Made by a program: the position numbers and the translations under genes. A stretch of 64,000 nucleotides of DNA from Streptomyces sp. CB09001 (GTDB lineage Bacteria > Actinomycetota > Actinomycetes > Streptomycetales > Streptomycetaceae), in assembly GCF_003369795.1 (NCBI RefSeq), contig NZ_CP026730.1, forward strand, positions 5,819,001-5,883,000, written 5' to 3'. The notes beneath the pieces were generated by a model, which ran no database searches, had not been told where the DNA came from, and saw only the letters and a program-made list of their open reading frames with translations. Positions 36,250 to 45,172 of this stretch are shown here, piece after piece. The stretch's first letter is position 1; every line of letters begins with the position of its first letter.

Positions 36250-38232
36250 TCAGTGGATCGTCCGCCCCCGCTCGTCCGGCACCCCGGACTTGCGCAGGAA
36301 GTAGCTGTTGACCTGGTCGCGCCACTCCCGGGCGGAGCGCACCTGCTCCTCGTACCGCTCCGCCACCCGCGCGTGCCGGGCGGGCTCGACCAGGTCCGCG
36401 AGGCGCGCCCACACCCGGCGGGCCTCCTCGGCCTCCTCGGCGCCCTCGAAGTGGGTGTCGTAGATGTGCTGGATCACGGTCTTCCCGCTGCGCAGCACAT
36501 GGCCGTAGGGCACATGGTGGAAGAACAGCAGCAGTTCGTCGGGGCAGGTCCCGGGCGACTCGTACGTCTCCGCCCACGGCCTGGCGTACTGCGCCGCGTA
36601 CCCGGTGCCGGTGGCGGAGCTGCGGTCCACGCCGACGCCGTCGCGGTCGGCGAAGTGGTAGGTGCCCCAGGGGCTGTACTCGTAGCCGTCCACGCTCGGC
36701 CCGTAGTGGTGCCCGGGCTGCACCATGAAGCCGGCACCGAGCGGGGCGGTGTACTTCTCGTACGTCGCCCAGGAGCCGTCGAGGACGGCGTGCAGGCCCT
36801 CGGACAGCCGCCGCCCGGCGCCCGGATGGGTCAGCGCGATCCACTCGTCCAGGACCGCGCGCGGGTCCGCCGACGGGTCCCAGGCGAGCCGTCCGAAGGT
36901 GTACAGGTTGGCCTGCGCGAGCGGGTGGCCGGTCCAGAACGGGTCGTCGCCCGCGTTGGACACCGCCACCAGCCCGTCCGCCAGCCGCCCGACGGCCACC
37001 TCGCCGTCCGGCCGGAAGCGCAGCACCTCGCTCCACATCGGGCCCAGCCAGCACACGTGCCGCTGCTGCCCCGTGTACTCCTGCGTGGCCTGCACCTCCA
37101 CCGCGAGCCGGGTGCCCGGCAGCGCGCCGATCAGCGGTGACACCGGCTCGCGCACCTGGAAGTCCATCGGACCGTGCTTGACCTGGAGCACCGCGTTCGC
37201 GGCGAAGTCGCCGTCCAGCGGCACGAAGTGGTCGTACGCGGCCCGGGCGCGGTCCGTCGACCGGTCCCGCCAGTCCTGGCGGTGGTCGTAGACGAAGGAC
37301 CGCCAGTGCACGGTGCCGCCGTACGGGGCGAGCGCGGCGGCCAGCAGGTTGGCGCCGTCCGCGTGCGTGCGCCCGTACGCGAACGGGCCGGGCTGCCCCT
37401 CCGAGTCGGCCTTCACCACGTACCCGCCGAAGTCCGGCACCGCCTCGTACACCCGCTCCGTCGCCCCGGCCCACCAGTCCCGCACCCCGGCGTCCAGCGG
37501 GTCGGCGGTGGACAGCGGGCCGAGGACGACCGGCGCGGCGAAGCTCACCGACAGGTGCGTGCGCACCCCGTAGGGCCTGAGCGCGCCGGCGATCGCCGCG
37601 ACCTCGCCGATCCGGTCGGTGAGCAGATGCGCCTCGGTCTCGTGGACGTTCACGTTGTTGACGCAGACCGCGTTGATCCCGCAGGCCGCCAGCAGCCTGC
37701 CGTACGCCCGCAGCCTGTCCAGACCGTCGCGGGCCCGGCCGTCCGCCCAGAACAGTGAACCGCCCGCGTAGCCCCGCTCGACCTGGCCCATCACCGGGTG
37801 CACGGCCACGTTGTCCCAGTGGTCCAGCATCCGCAGCGCGAGCGCCGGGCGGTGCTCCTCGCGGACGGGGCCGCCCCGGAACGCGGCCTCGCCGAGCCGC
37901 ACGACGTGGAACAGGCCGTACAGCAGCCCGCGTCCGCCGGACGCCGTGACGGTGGCCCGGCCGTCCGCGCGGACGTACCCGAAGCCCTCGTCGCCGAAGT
38001 CCCCGGCGCCGTCCGCGGCCCCGTCGGTCAGCTCCAGCACGAGATCGGCGGGGGCGCCGTCGCGCACGAGCGCGCCCCCGAACCGCTCGCAGGCCGCCGC
38101 CACCTCACCGCGCACCGTGTCCACGAGCGGCCCGGACCCGCGCACCAGCACGTGCCGGGTGCCGACCGCCCGGAAGGCGGTGTCCGGCAGCCAGGCCGGG
38201 TCGATGTCCGTCACGCGGTCATTCTGGTCCAT
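36250..38232 (-). CDS. GH67 alpha-glucuronidase
   Basis: This 660-aa protein without signal peptide removes 4-O-methyl-glucuronic acid from short xylo-oligosaccharides. The three catalytic carboxylates of the family are recognisable: the acid in VKADSEGQPGPFAYGR and the pair in KHGPMDFQVREP. N-terminal, catalytic and C-terminal helical domains are all full length. It starts at ATG 38,232 and faces the importer operon. Together with the esterase and GH39 enzyme it completes intracellular trimming of acetylated, glucuronylated oligosaccharides. I see no CGAA-N-TTCG box in its 93-bp upstream gap. Confidence 0.94.
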   Translation of the reverse strand: MDQNDRVTDIDPAWLPDTAFRAVGTRHVLVRGSGPLVDTVRGEVAAACERFGGALVRDGAPADLVLELTDGAADGAGDFGDEGFGYVRADGRATVTASGGRGLLYGLFHVVRLGEAAFRGGPVREEHRPALALRMLDHWDNVAVHPVMGQVERGYAGGSLFWADGRARDGLDRLRAYGRLLAACGINAVCVNNVNVHETEAHLLTDRIGEVAAIAGALRPYGVRTHLSVSFAAPVVLGPLSTADPLDAGVRDWWAGATERVYEAVPDFGGYVVKADSEGQPGPFAYGRTHADGANLLAAALAPYGGTVHWRSFVYDHRQDWRDRSTDRARAAYDHFVPLDGDFAANAVLQVKHGPMDFQVREPVSPLIGALPGTRLAVEVQATQEYTGQQRHVCWLGPMWSEVLRFRPDGEVAVGRLADGLVAVSNAGDDPFWTGHPLAQANLYTFGRLAWDPSADPRAVLDEWIALTHPGAGRRLSEGLHAVLDGSWATYEKYTAPLGAGFMVQPGHHYGPSVDGYEYSPWGTYHFADRDGVGVDRSSATGTGYAAQYARPWAETYESPGTCPDELLLFFHHVPYGHVLRSGKTVIQHIYDTHFEGAEEAEEARRVWARLADLVEPARHARVAERYEEQVRSAREWRDQVNSYFLRKSGVPDERGRTIH

Positions 38233-38264
38233 CCGGCGGGCGCGGGGAACGGGGGCGGAACGTG

Positions 38265-38308
38265 CGGACGGCGGGCCCGGACCGAAGCCCGGACCCGCCG
38301 CCCGTCCG
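38265..38308 (-). terminator. Imperfect hairpin after the GH92 gene
   Basis: CGGACGGCGGGCCCGG pairs imperfectly with CCCGGACCCGCCGCCCGTCCG in the 93-bp gap between the two minus-strand genes. Likely terminator for the GH92 transcript. Confidence 0.55.
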
Positions 38309-38325
38309 TCAGTGGCACGGGTCGC

Positions 38326-41300
38326 CTACGCCAGCAGTTCCACCTCCGCCAGCGTGTGCGCGCCGTCCAGCACCAGGCGGTACTTGGCGTACGAGCCCGG
38401 CGACTTCACCGAGAACGCGCGCGTCTGCCGGTCCCAGGCGAAGGACTCGCCGGAGCGTTCGTCCAGCGTCCGCCAGGTCGTGCCGTCGGCCGAGCCCTGG
38501 AGCTTCCAGCCGGCCGGGGCCTTGGTGCGGTCCGCCGACGAGGTGAGCGTGTACTGGACCGCCTTGGCGCCCTCGCCGGACACGGGCAGGTCCACCGAGG
38601 TCACGCTCGCGTCCGTCGCCGAGGTGTTGTCGAACAGCGCGCCCTGGCCCGTGATCGCGTCGGTGCGCGGGGTCGGCACCTCGTCGTCCTGGGTGATCGA
38701 CGGCGGTGCCGCGTTGTCACCCGTGCCCCACGAGGAGGGCTTCGGGCCCATGTCGAACTCCAGGACGCCGCCCTTCGCGATCAGCGAGTGGGGGAGCGAA
38801 GTGGAGTTCCAGCGCTTGCCGTTGACCTTCAGGCCCTGCACGTAGACGTTCTTCGTGCTGTTCTTCGGTGCCTTGACGACCAGCTCGCGGCCGTTCTCCA
38901 GGTGCACCGTGGCCTTGGTGAACAGCGGGGACCCGACGGCGTACTCGCCGCTGCCCATCACCAGGGGGTAGAAGCCGAGCGAGGAGAAGAGGAACCAGGC
39001 CGACTGCTCGCCGTTGTCCTCGTCGCCGTGGTAGCCCTGGCCGATGTCGCTGCCGGTGTACAGCCGCTGGAGCACCTCGCGGATGTTCTTCTGCGTCTTG
39101 TACGGCTGCCCGGCCGCGTCGTACATGTACAGGGCGTGGTGGGCGACCTGGTTGGAGTGCCCGTACATGCCCATGCGGACGTCCCGCGCCTCGACCATCT
39201 CGTGGATGACCCCGCCGTAGGAGCCCTTCAGGTCCGGGGAGGCCGTCTCCGGGGTGGACAGGTACTCGTCGAGCTTGTCGCCGAGACCCTTGCGGCCGCC
39301 GTACAGGTTGGCCAGGCCCCGGCTGTCCTGCGGGGCGGTGAAGGCGTAGCCCCAGCCGTTGGTCTCCGTGTAGTCGTAGCCCCACACGCGCGGGTCGTAC
39401 TTCTCGGAGTCGACGCGCCAGTTGCCCTTGACGTCCTTGCCCTGGAAGAAGCCGGCCTTGGCGTCGAAGAGGCTGACGTAGTCCTGGGCGCGGTTGAGGA
39501 AGTAGGCGGACTCGTCCTTGTACCGCTTCTCGCCGGTCTCCTTGTAGAGCTTCTCGCCCATCTTGGCGATGCCGTAGTCGTTGAGGTAGCCCTCCAGCGA
39601 CCACGACAGGCCCTCGTGCGTCTCGGTACCGGCGTAGCCGAGGAACGGCGAGGTCTCCATGCCCTTGCGGCCCACGCCGGAGGACGGCGGCACCACGGTG
39701 GCGTTCTTGACCGCCGCGTCGTACGCCGCCTTCGCGTCGAAGTCGACGCCCTTGACGTAGGCGTCGGCGAACGCCACGTCGGAGGAGGTGCCGGTCATCA
39801 GGTCCGCGTAGCCGGGGGAGGACCAGCGCGAGGTCCAGCCGCCGTCCTTGTACTGCTGCACGAAGCCGTCGACCAGCTCACCGGCCTGGGACGGGGTGAG
39901 GAAGGAGTACGCGGGCCAGGCGGTCCGGTACGTGTCCCAGAAGCCGTTGTTGACGTAGACCTTGCCGTCCACGATCTTGGCGCCGGTCTCGGTCGGCGTG
40001 TTCTCCTTGACCGCCTTGGAGAACGGGGAGGCGTACTTGTACTTTCCGTCGACCTTCTCGTGGCCCGCGTTCGGGTACAGGTACAGCCGGTAGAGGCCGG
40101 AGTACAGCGTGGTCAGCTGGTCCTGCGTGGCGCCCTCGACCTCGACCTTGCCGAGGATCCTGTCCCACTGCTTCTGGGCGTCCCGCTTGACCTTGTCGAA
40201 GGAGGCGCGCTTCGGGATCTCCTGGCGCAGGTTGTCCTTCGCCTGGTCCACGCCGATCAGCGAGGTGGCGATGCGCATCGTCACGGAGTGGTCCCGGCCG
40301 GCGTCGAAGCGCAGATGGCCCTTGACGCCGCTGGAGTCGCCGCCGGTGACCTTGCTGTCGAACTCGCCGTAGACGAAGAGGCGGGTGGCACCGGCGGAGC
40401 CGCCGGACTTGACGTCCGAGTAGCCGGTGAAGGTGCCGTTCTCCTTGTCCAGGGTCAGGCCGGCCTGGTCGTTGACGTTGTCGAAGATCACGCTCGCGTC
40501 GTCACCGGGGTAGGTGAAGCGCATCATCGCCGCGTGGTCGGTCGGCGTCATCTCGGCCTTGACGCCGTTCTCGAACCGCACCCCGTAGTAGTACGGCCTG
40601 GCCGTCTCGTTCTCGTGCCGGAAGGCCAGCTCGCGGGCGTCCCGGCCGGTGTCCGGGGTGCCGGAGGCGGCCGACGGCATCACCTGGAAGGTCTGCCGGT
40701 CGCCCATCCACGGGCTCGGCTCGTGGCTCGCGGAGAACGCCTGCACGGTGGGCAGGTTGTCGTCGTTGTTGCCGCTGGCGTACTCGTAGATCCAGCTGAG
40801 CGACTCGGCGTTGGTCACCGGCGTCCAGAAGTTGAAGCCGTGCGGCACGGCGGTCGCGGGGAAGTTGTTGCCGCGCGAGAAGCTGCCGCTGGAGTTGGTG
40901 CCGCGGGTGGTGAGCGCGTAGTCGGACAGGTGAGCCTTGGGACGCTCGGGCGCGGCCCGCTCGATCTCCACGTCGTCCAGCCAGCCGCGGAACTTCGCCG
41001 GGCCCTTGGGGGAGTCGTACGCGATCAGGATCCGGTCGACGGTCTTGCCGGCCGCGACCGAACCGATCCCGGACTTCACGCTGTTCCACTGGTTCACGTA
41101 GAGGATCTTGGCGTCGCCCTGACCGCGCGGCGTCAGCGGGAACCCGTGCTGGTCGGTGGCCTTGAGGTCACTCAGGTAGGTGCCGTCGGTGAAGGCCAGG
41201 TCGACCGAGACGTTCGTGGCGTCATAGTCGAGGTCGCCGTCCGCCATCGACGGGAAGATCTTGTACGACAGCTCGCTGCGCCGGTCGACCTTGACGTTCA

Positions 41301-42132
41301 CGTCGAAGACCTTGTTGTACGAGTAGCCCCGGCCGTCCGCGGTGTGCCGGCCCGCGTAGCGCAGCGCGTGGGTGCCGGTGAACCCGGCGTTCGCCTTCGC
41401 GGTCGGCGAGCCCACCGGGCCCTCGTCGACGAAGGAGAGCATGTCCTCGGGCGTGGGGACCTCGGTGTCGCCGGTGGCCAGCTGCACGTCGGCGAGCTGG
41501 AGCGCGTCACCGGCCCCGTTGTTCTTGGTGATCTCCAGCCGGAAGTGCTGGAACTCGGCGGTCTCGGCGAGTTCGTACGTCTTGGTCTGGAACCGCTCGC
41601 CGAAGTGCTCCCCGGAGCGGGTGTCCAGCGTCTGCCAGTTCTCGCCGTCCGCCGAGCCCTTCAGCGTCCAGTCCAACGGGTCGCGTTCGTCGTGGTCGTT
41701 GGCCGAGGTGAGCGCGTACTTGGCGATCTTCGTCGGTGCGTCGAGGTCGAACTCGACCCATCCGGTCGGCGCGAAGGTGAGCCACTTGGTGGCCGGCTCG
41801 TTGTCGACGAGGTTCTCCTTCACCTCCCGGCCGCCCGTGTTCTCGGCGCTGGCGCGCACGCCGGTGACGTTCTCGGTCACGTTGCCGGGTATGCCGGTGC
41901 TGTACCCGCCGTCCACACCGGAGGCCCGCTTGCCGCCGTCCCGGTCGGTCTCCACGGTGTCGGTCCAGTCCGGAACCGGGTCGTCCGCCTCGAAGGACGA
42001 CGCGAACTCCCGGTCGGTCTTGGCGGGGGCGCCCGGCAGCGCGACCGCCGCTCCCTGTGAACCCACCGCCAAGGCGAAGGCGGTCGTCATGACGACCGCC
42101 GGACCCCATCTGTGCCGAACTCTGTACTGCAT
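38326..42132 (-). CDS. Secreted GH92 alpha-mannosidase with discoidin-like domains
   Basis: This is a 1268-aa protein. A signal peptide (about residues 1-32, ending SQGAAVA) is followed by an F5/8-type (discoidin) domain (about 85-225), a beta-sandwich (about 235-395), the GH92 N- and catalytic domains (about 405-1105) and a C-terminal discoidin-like domain (about 1130-1268). GH92 enzymes are calcium-dependent exo-alpha-mannosidases. The motifs GFWDTYRTAWP and HGDEDNGEQSAWFLFSSLGFYP, with its catalytic acidic residues, are clear. ATG 42,132 follows AGGGAGGG. A perfect palindrome lies just upstream. It may process fungal or other mannans outside the cell. Confidence 0.93.
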   Translation of the reverse strand: MQYRVRHRWGPAVVMTTAFALAVGSQGAAVALPGAPAKTDREFASSFEADDPVPDWTDTVETDRDGGKRASGVDGGYSTGIPGNVTENVTGVRASAENTGGREVKENLVDNEPATKWLTFAPTGWVEFDLDAPTKIAKYALTSANDHDERDPLDWTLKGSADGENWQTLDTRSGEHFGERFQTKTYELAETAEFQHFRLEITKNNGAGDALQLADVQLATGDTEVPTPEDMLSFVDEGPVGSPTAKANAGFTGTHALRYAGRHTADGRGYSYNKVFDVNVKVDRRSELSYKIFPSMADGDLDYDATNVSVDLAFTDGTYLSDLKATDQHGFPLTPRGQGDAKILYVNQWNSVKSGIGSVAAGKTVDRILIAYDSPKGPAKFRGWLDDVEIERAAPERPKAHLSDYALTTRGTNSSGSFSRGNNFPATAVPHGFNFWTPVTNAESLSWIYEYASGNNDDNLPTVQAFSASHEPSPWMGDRQTFQVMPSAASGTPDTGRDARELAFRHENETARPYYYGVRFENGVKAEMTPTDHAAMMRFTYPGDDASVIFDNVNDQAGLTLDKENGTFTGYSDVKSGGSAGATRLFVYGEFDSKVTGGDSSGVKGHLRFDAGRDHSVTMRIATSLIGVDQAKDNLRQEIPKRASFDKVKRDAQKQWDRILGKVEVEGATQDQLTTLYSGLYRLYLYPNAGHEKVDGKYKYASPFSKAVKENTPTETGAKIVDGKVYVNNGFWDTYRTAWPAYSFLTPSQAGELVDGFVQQYKDGGWTSRWSSPGYADLMTGTSSDVAFADAYVKGVDFDAKAAYDAAVKNATVVPPSSGVGRKGMETSPFLGYAGTETHEGLSWSLEGYLNDYGIAKMGEKLYKETGEKRYKDESAYFLNRAQDYVSLFDAKAGFFQGKDVKGNWRVDSEKYDPRVWGYDYTETNGWGYAFTAPQDSRGLANLYGGRKGLGDKLDEYLSTPETASPDLKGSYGGVIHEMVEARDVRMGMYGHSNQVAHHALYMYDAAGQPYKTQKNIREVLQRLYTGSDIGQGYHGDEDNGEQSAWFLFSSLGFYPLVMGSGEYAVGSPLFTKATVHLENGRELVVKAPKNSTKNVYVQGLKVNGKRWNSTSLPHSLIAKGGVLEFDMGPKPSSWGTGDNAAPPSITQDDEVPTPRTDAITGQGALFDNTSATDASVTSVDLPVSGEGAKAVQYTLTSSADRTKAPAGWKLQGSADGTTWRTLDERSGESFAWDRQTRAFSVKSPGSYAKYRLVLDGAHTLAEVELLA

Positions 42133-42158
42133 GTCCTGGCCACCCTCCCTGCGCGCGG

Positions 42159-42170
42159 GACAACGTTGTC
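42159..42170. promoter_or_regulatory. Operator-like palindrome before the GH92 gene
   Basis: GACAACGTTGTC is a perfect 12-bp palindrome of the LacI/GalR operator type with a central CG. It overlaps a TTGACA on the minus strand, 27 bp upstream of the GH92 start. Confidence 0.7.
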
Positions 42171-42359
42171 AAATCAACTGCGCAAGGACCAGTAGGGGTC
42201 AAGTGGCATGTGATGTCAAGGGTGTTGGATGTGGCGTTCGGGGCTTATGGCAGGGATTCCTCCGGCATGCGGTGCACAGGCCATTCATATTTCCGGGAGG
42301 TCTCAACTCGGAAAAGACGTACCGCGAACCTTGCATTCGATCTTGCTCCGCCAAGTGAA

Positions 42360-42375
42360 AGTGGACTATACCTGT
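42360..42375. promoter_or_regulatory. DasR-type operator (dre-like) upstream of ngcE
   Basis: AGTGGACTATACCTGT matches the DasR consensus ACTGGTCTAGACCACT at most core positions. It lies 319 bp before ngcE, so an unusually long leader is implied unless another promoter exists closer. I see no other gene in 42,376-42,693. Confidence 0.6.
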
Positions 42376-42693
42376 CGGCACTCCGGGGCATCTTCACCGC
42401 ACCCGACCTTGTACGGCCGCATTTCCTGCACGACCCAGCTTGACCCGAACGCGGTGCCGGGGAGGATCCGGTTCACCGCCTGAGTCCTGGAGAAGGCGAG
42501 GACTTGAGCATGGGATCCACCACCGGCGTGGGCCATCACGATCTGATCAGGCGGAGCGCGACCGCAGCTCCGGCCCCGGCGACTGTTGTGCCGGCATCGC
42601 TCAGCTGATCATCGGCGCCGCACCGCGGCTCCGAGACGACGGCGACAACGCCGCACACCCGGACAGAAACAATCGATCAGTGAGGATGCAAAG

Positions 42694-44103
42694 ATGACCA
42701 TTCGTGCCGGCTCTCTTGACAGGCGGACGCTCCTGCGCGGGGCCATCGCCACCGCGGCCGTGGGCTCGTTCGCGGTAGCGTGCAGCTCTCCCTCCAGCGA
42801 GGACGGCGACGGCGACGGCGGCCCGAAGGGCGAGAAGAGCGCCAACAACCCGTTCGGTGCCGCCGCGAACTCCTCGGTCGAAGCGGCCATCTTCGACGGC
42901 GGCTACGGCACCGACTACGTCGACTACACCAACCAGGTGCTCGGCAGCCAGGTCAAGGGCCTCAAGGTCCAGGTCAAGCCGGTCGTCGACATCGCCCCCC
43001 AGCTCCAGCCCCGCTTCGTCGGCGGCAACCCGCCGGACCTCATCGACAACTCCGGTGAGGACCAGATCGGCTTCCTCGGCATCCTCGACCAGCTGGACGA
43101 GCTCGACGACCTCTTCGAGGCCAACACCTACGAGGGCAAGAAGATCGCCGACATCGTCTACCCCGGCGTCAAGGACCCCGGCACGTTCAAGGACAAGTTC
43201 GTCGCGCTCAACTACGTGATGACGGTGTACGGGGTCTGGTACTCGAAGACGCTCTTCGAGGAGAACGGCTGGACCCCGCCGAAGACCTGGGACGAGGCGC
43301 TCGACCTCGGCCAGGAGGCGAAGAAGAAGGGCAAGTACCTCTTCGTCCACGGCAAGGAGGCGGCGACCTACTACCGTACGCTCCTGATCGACTCGGCGAT
43401 CAAGGAGGGCGGCGACGAGGTCCGGCTCGCCCTGGAGAACCTGGAGAAGGGCTGCTGGTCGCACCCGGCCATCCAGGGCGTCATCAAGGTCATGGAGACC
43501 ATGGTCAAGCAGAAGATGTTCGTCCCCGGTGGCTCCGGTACCCAGTTCCAGAAGGCGCAGGCGATCTGGAGCAACGACCAGAAGGCGCTGCTCTACCCGT
43601 CCGGTGGCTGGATCGAGAACGAGATGAAGAAGGCCACCAAGGCGGACTTCCAGATGACCGGAATCCCGTCGATGACGCTCACCGACAAGCCGGCGCTGCC
43701 CTACGAGGCGCTCCGCGCGGCCGCCGGTGAGCCGTTCATCGTGCCCAAGCAGGGCAAGAACCCGGCCGGCGGCAAGGAAGTGCTGCGGGCGATGCTGTCG
43801 GAGAAGGCGGCCGCCAACTTCTCCAAGACGAAGCTGGCCCCGACGATCGTCAAGGGCACCGTGCCCGCCGACGGCTACGGATCGACGGCGCTCGTCTCGC
43901 AGACGAAGATGCTGGAGGCCGCGGGCACCGACATCTTCAACTACATGTTCGTCGAGACCTACGGCCTGAACACCGACCAGCTGGTGCCGTGGAACTCGTT
44001 CCTCGCCGGTGACCTCGACGGCAAGGGGCTGACCTCGGCCCTGCAGAAGATCTCCGACAAGGTCCGGGAAGACGACTCCGTCGACAAGGTCAAGGTCAGC
44101 TAG
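42694..44103 (+). CDS. ngcE: N-acetylglucosamine/chitobiose-binding lipoprotein NgcE
   Basis: This is a 469-aa receptor. The Tat-lipoprotein signal DRRTLLRG with Cys30 is followed by a family 1 solute-binding fold (DLIDNSGEDQIGF, VWYSKTLFEENGWTPPKTWDEAL). It matches my recollection of NgcE (SCO6005), the receptor of the GlcNAc/N,N'-diacetylchitobiose importer of Streptomyces. The gene order with two permeases and then a ROK regulator is as in S. coelicolor. ATG 42,694 follows GAGG. It supplies chitin degradation products to the two permeases. The ATPase is again expected to be MsiK, encoded elsewhere. Confidence 0.9.
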   Translation: MTIRAGSLDRRTLLRGAIATAAVGSFAVACSSPSSEDGDGDGGPKGEKSANNPFGAAANSSVEAAIFDGGYGTDYVDYTNQVLGSQVKGLKVQVKPVVDIAPQLQPRFVGGNPPDLIDNSGEDQIGFLGILDQLDELDDLFEANTYEGKKIADIVYPGVKDPGTFKDKFVALNYVMTVYGVWYSKTLFEENGWTPPKTWDEALDLGQEAKKKGKYLFVHGKEAATYYRTLLIDSAIKEGGDEVRLALENLEKGCWSHPAIQGVIKVMETMVKQKMFVPGGSGTQFQKAQAIWSNDQKALLYPSGGWIENEMKKATKADFQMTGIPSMTLTDKPALPYEALRAAAGEPFIVPKQGKNPAGGKEVLRAMLSEKAAANFSKTKLAPTIVKGTVPADGYGSTALVSQTKMLEAAGTDIFNYMFVETYGLNTDQLVPWNSFLAGDLDGKGLTSALQKISDKVREDDSVDKVKVS

Positions 44104-44110
44104 CAACGCG

Positions 44111-45172
44111 ATGAAAGACACGATCCCCACTGCCGAAACCGCGAGCCGCCGGCCCGAGCCGGCCGCTCGCGGCGGGCGGCCACGGCGCCGCAAGCTCACG
44201 TTCGACCGCGTGACGTTCTTCCTCGCGTTCCTCGGTGTCCCGCTGGCCATCTTCGTGATCTTCGTGCTGATCCCGTTCGGCCAGGCGATCTTCTGGGCGA
44301 TGACCGACTGGCGCGGCTTCAGCCCGGACTACAACTTCGTCGGCTTCGACAACTTCACGAAGATGTTCCAGGACGACATCTTCCTGAAGGCGTTGCGCAA
44401 CGTCGCACTCCTCGCGGCCTTCGTGCCGCTGGTGACGCTGACGCTGGCCCTCGGGGTCGCCGTGGCCATCACCCTGGGCGGGCCCAGCAAGGGCCCGGTC
44501 CGGGGGATCCGGGGAGCGTCGTTCTACCGGATCATCTCGTTCTTCCCCTACGTCGTACCGGCGATCATCGTCGGTCTGATCTGGGCGCAGATGTACGACC
44601 CGAACGCCGGCCTGCTCAACGGCGTCCTCACCGGCCTCGGCCTCGACCAGTTCGACACGTTCGCGTGGCTGGGCGAGAAGGCGGCCGCGATGCCGGCCGT
44701 GATGTTCGTCATCATCTGGGGGCTCGTCGGGTTCTACGCGGTGCTCTTCATCGCCGCGATCAAGGGCGTTCCCGGCGAGCTGTACGAGGCGGCGAAGATC
44801 GACGGGGCCGGCCGGTTCCGCACCACGATCTCGATCACCCTGCCGGCGATCCGGGACAGCGTGCAGACGGCGTACATCTACCTGGGCATCGCCGCCCTCG
44901 ACGCCTTCGTCTACGTCCAGGCGATGGTGCCGAACGGCGGCCCGGACAACTCGACCCTGACGATCAGCCAGCGTCTGTTCAACGTCGCTTTCGCCAAGCA
45001 GCAGTTCGGCTACGCCACCGCGATGGGCGTCGTCCTCGCCGCCGTCACCCTGGTGTTCGCGGCGCTGGTGTTCCTCGTCAACCGGCTCACGGGCGGCGGC
45101 GAGGGCAAGAGCAAGAGGAACGCACCTGGGTCCAGGGCTCGGCGTGCCGCAGCCAAGGGAGGTGCCCGGTGA
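44111..45172 (+). CDS. ngcF: ABC permease NgcF
   Basis: This 353-aa protein has six membrane helices (first at about residues 38-60) and the EAA motif LYEAAKIDGAGRFRTTISITLPAI. A basic N-terminal tail (RRRK) precedes helix 1. It begins 7 bp after the ngcE stop and overlaps ngcG by four bases. It forms the MalF-like half of the GlcNAc/chitobiose channel. Confidence 0.9.
   Translation: MKDTIPTAETASRRPEPAARGGRPRRRKLTFDRVTFFLAFLGVPLAIFVIFVLIPFGQAIFWAMTDWRGFSPDYNFVGFDNFTKMFQDDIFLKALRNVALLAAFVPLVTLTLALGVAVAITLGGPSKGPVRGIRGASFYRIISFFPYVVPAIIVGLIWAQMYDPNAGLLNGVLTGLGLDQFDTFAWLGEKAAAMPAVMFVIIWGLVGFYAVLFIAAIKGVPGELYEAAKIDGAGRFRTTISITLPAIRDSVQTAYIYLGIAALDAFVYVQAMVPNGGPDNSTLTISQRLFNVAFAKQQFGYATAMGVVLAAVTLVFAALVFLVNRLTGGGEGKSKRNAPGSRARRAAAKGGAR

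Noticed and set aside
37798..42060. 1420-codon open frame on the plus strand across the GH92 gene
   Set aside because: It is antisense to a clear GH92 protein with catalytic motifs, and has no ribosome site or domain.
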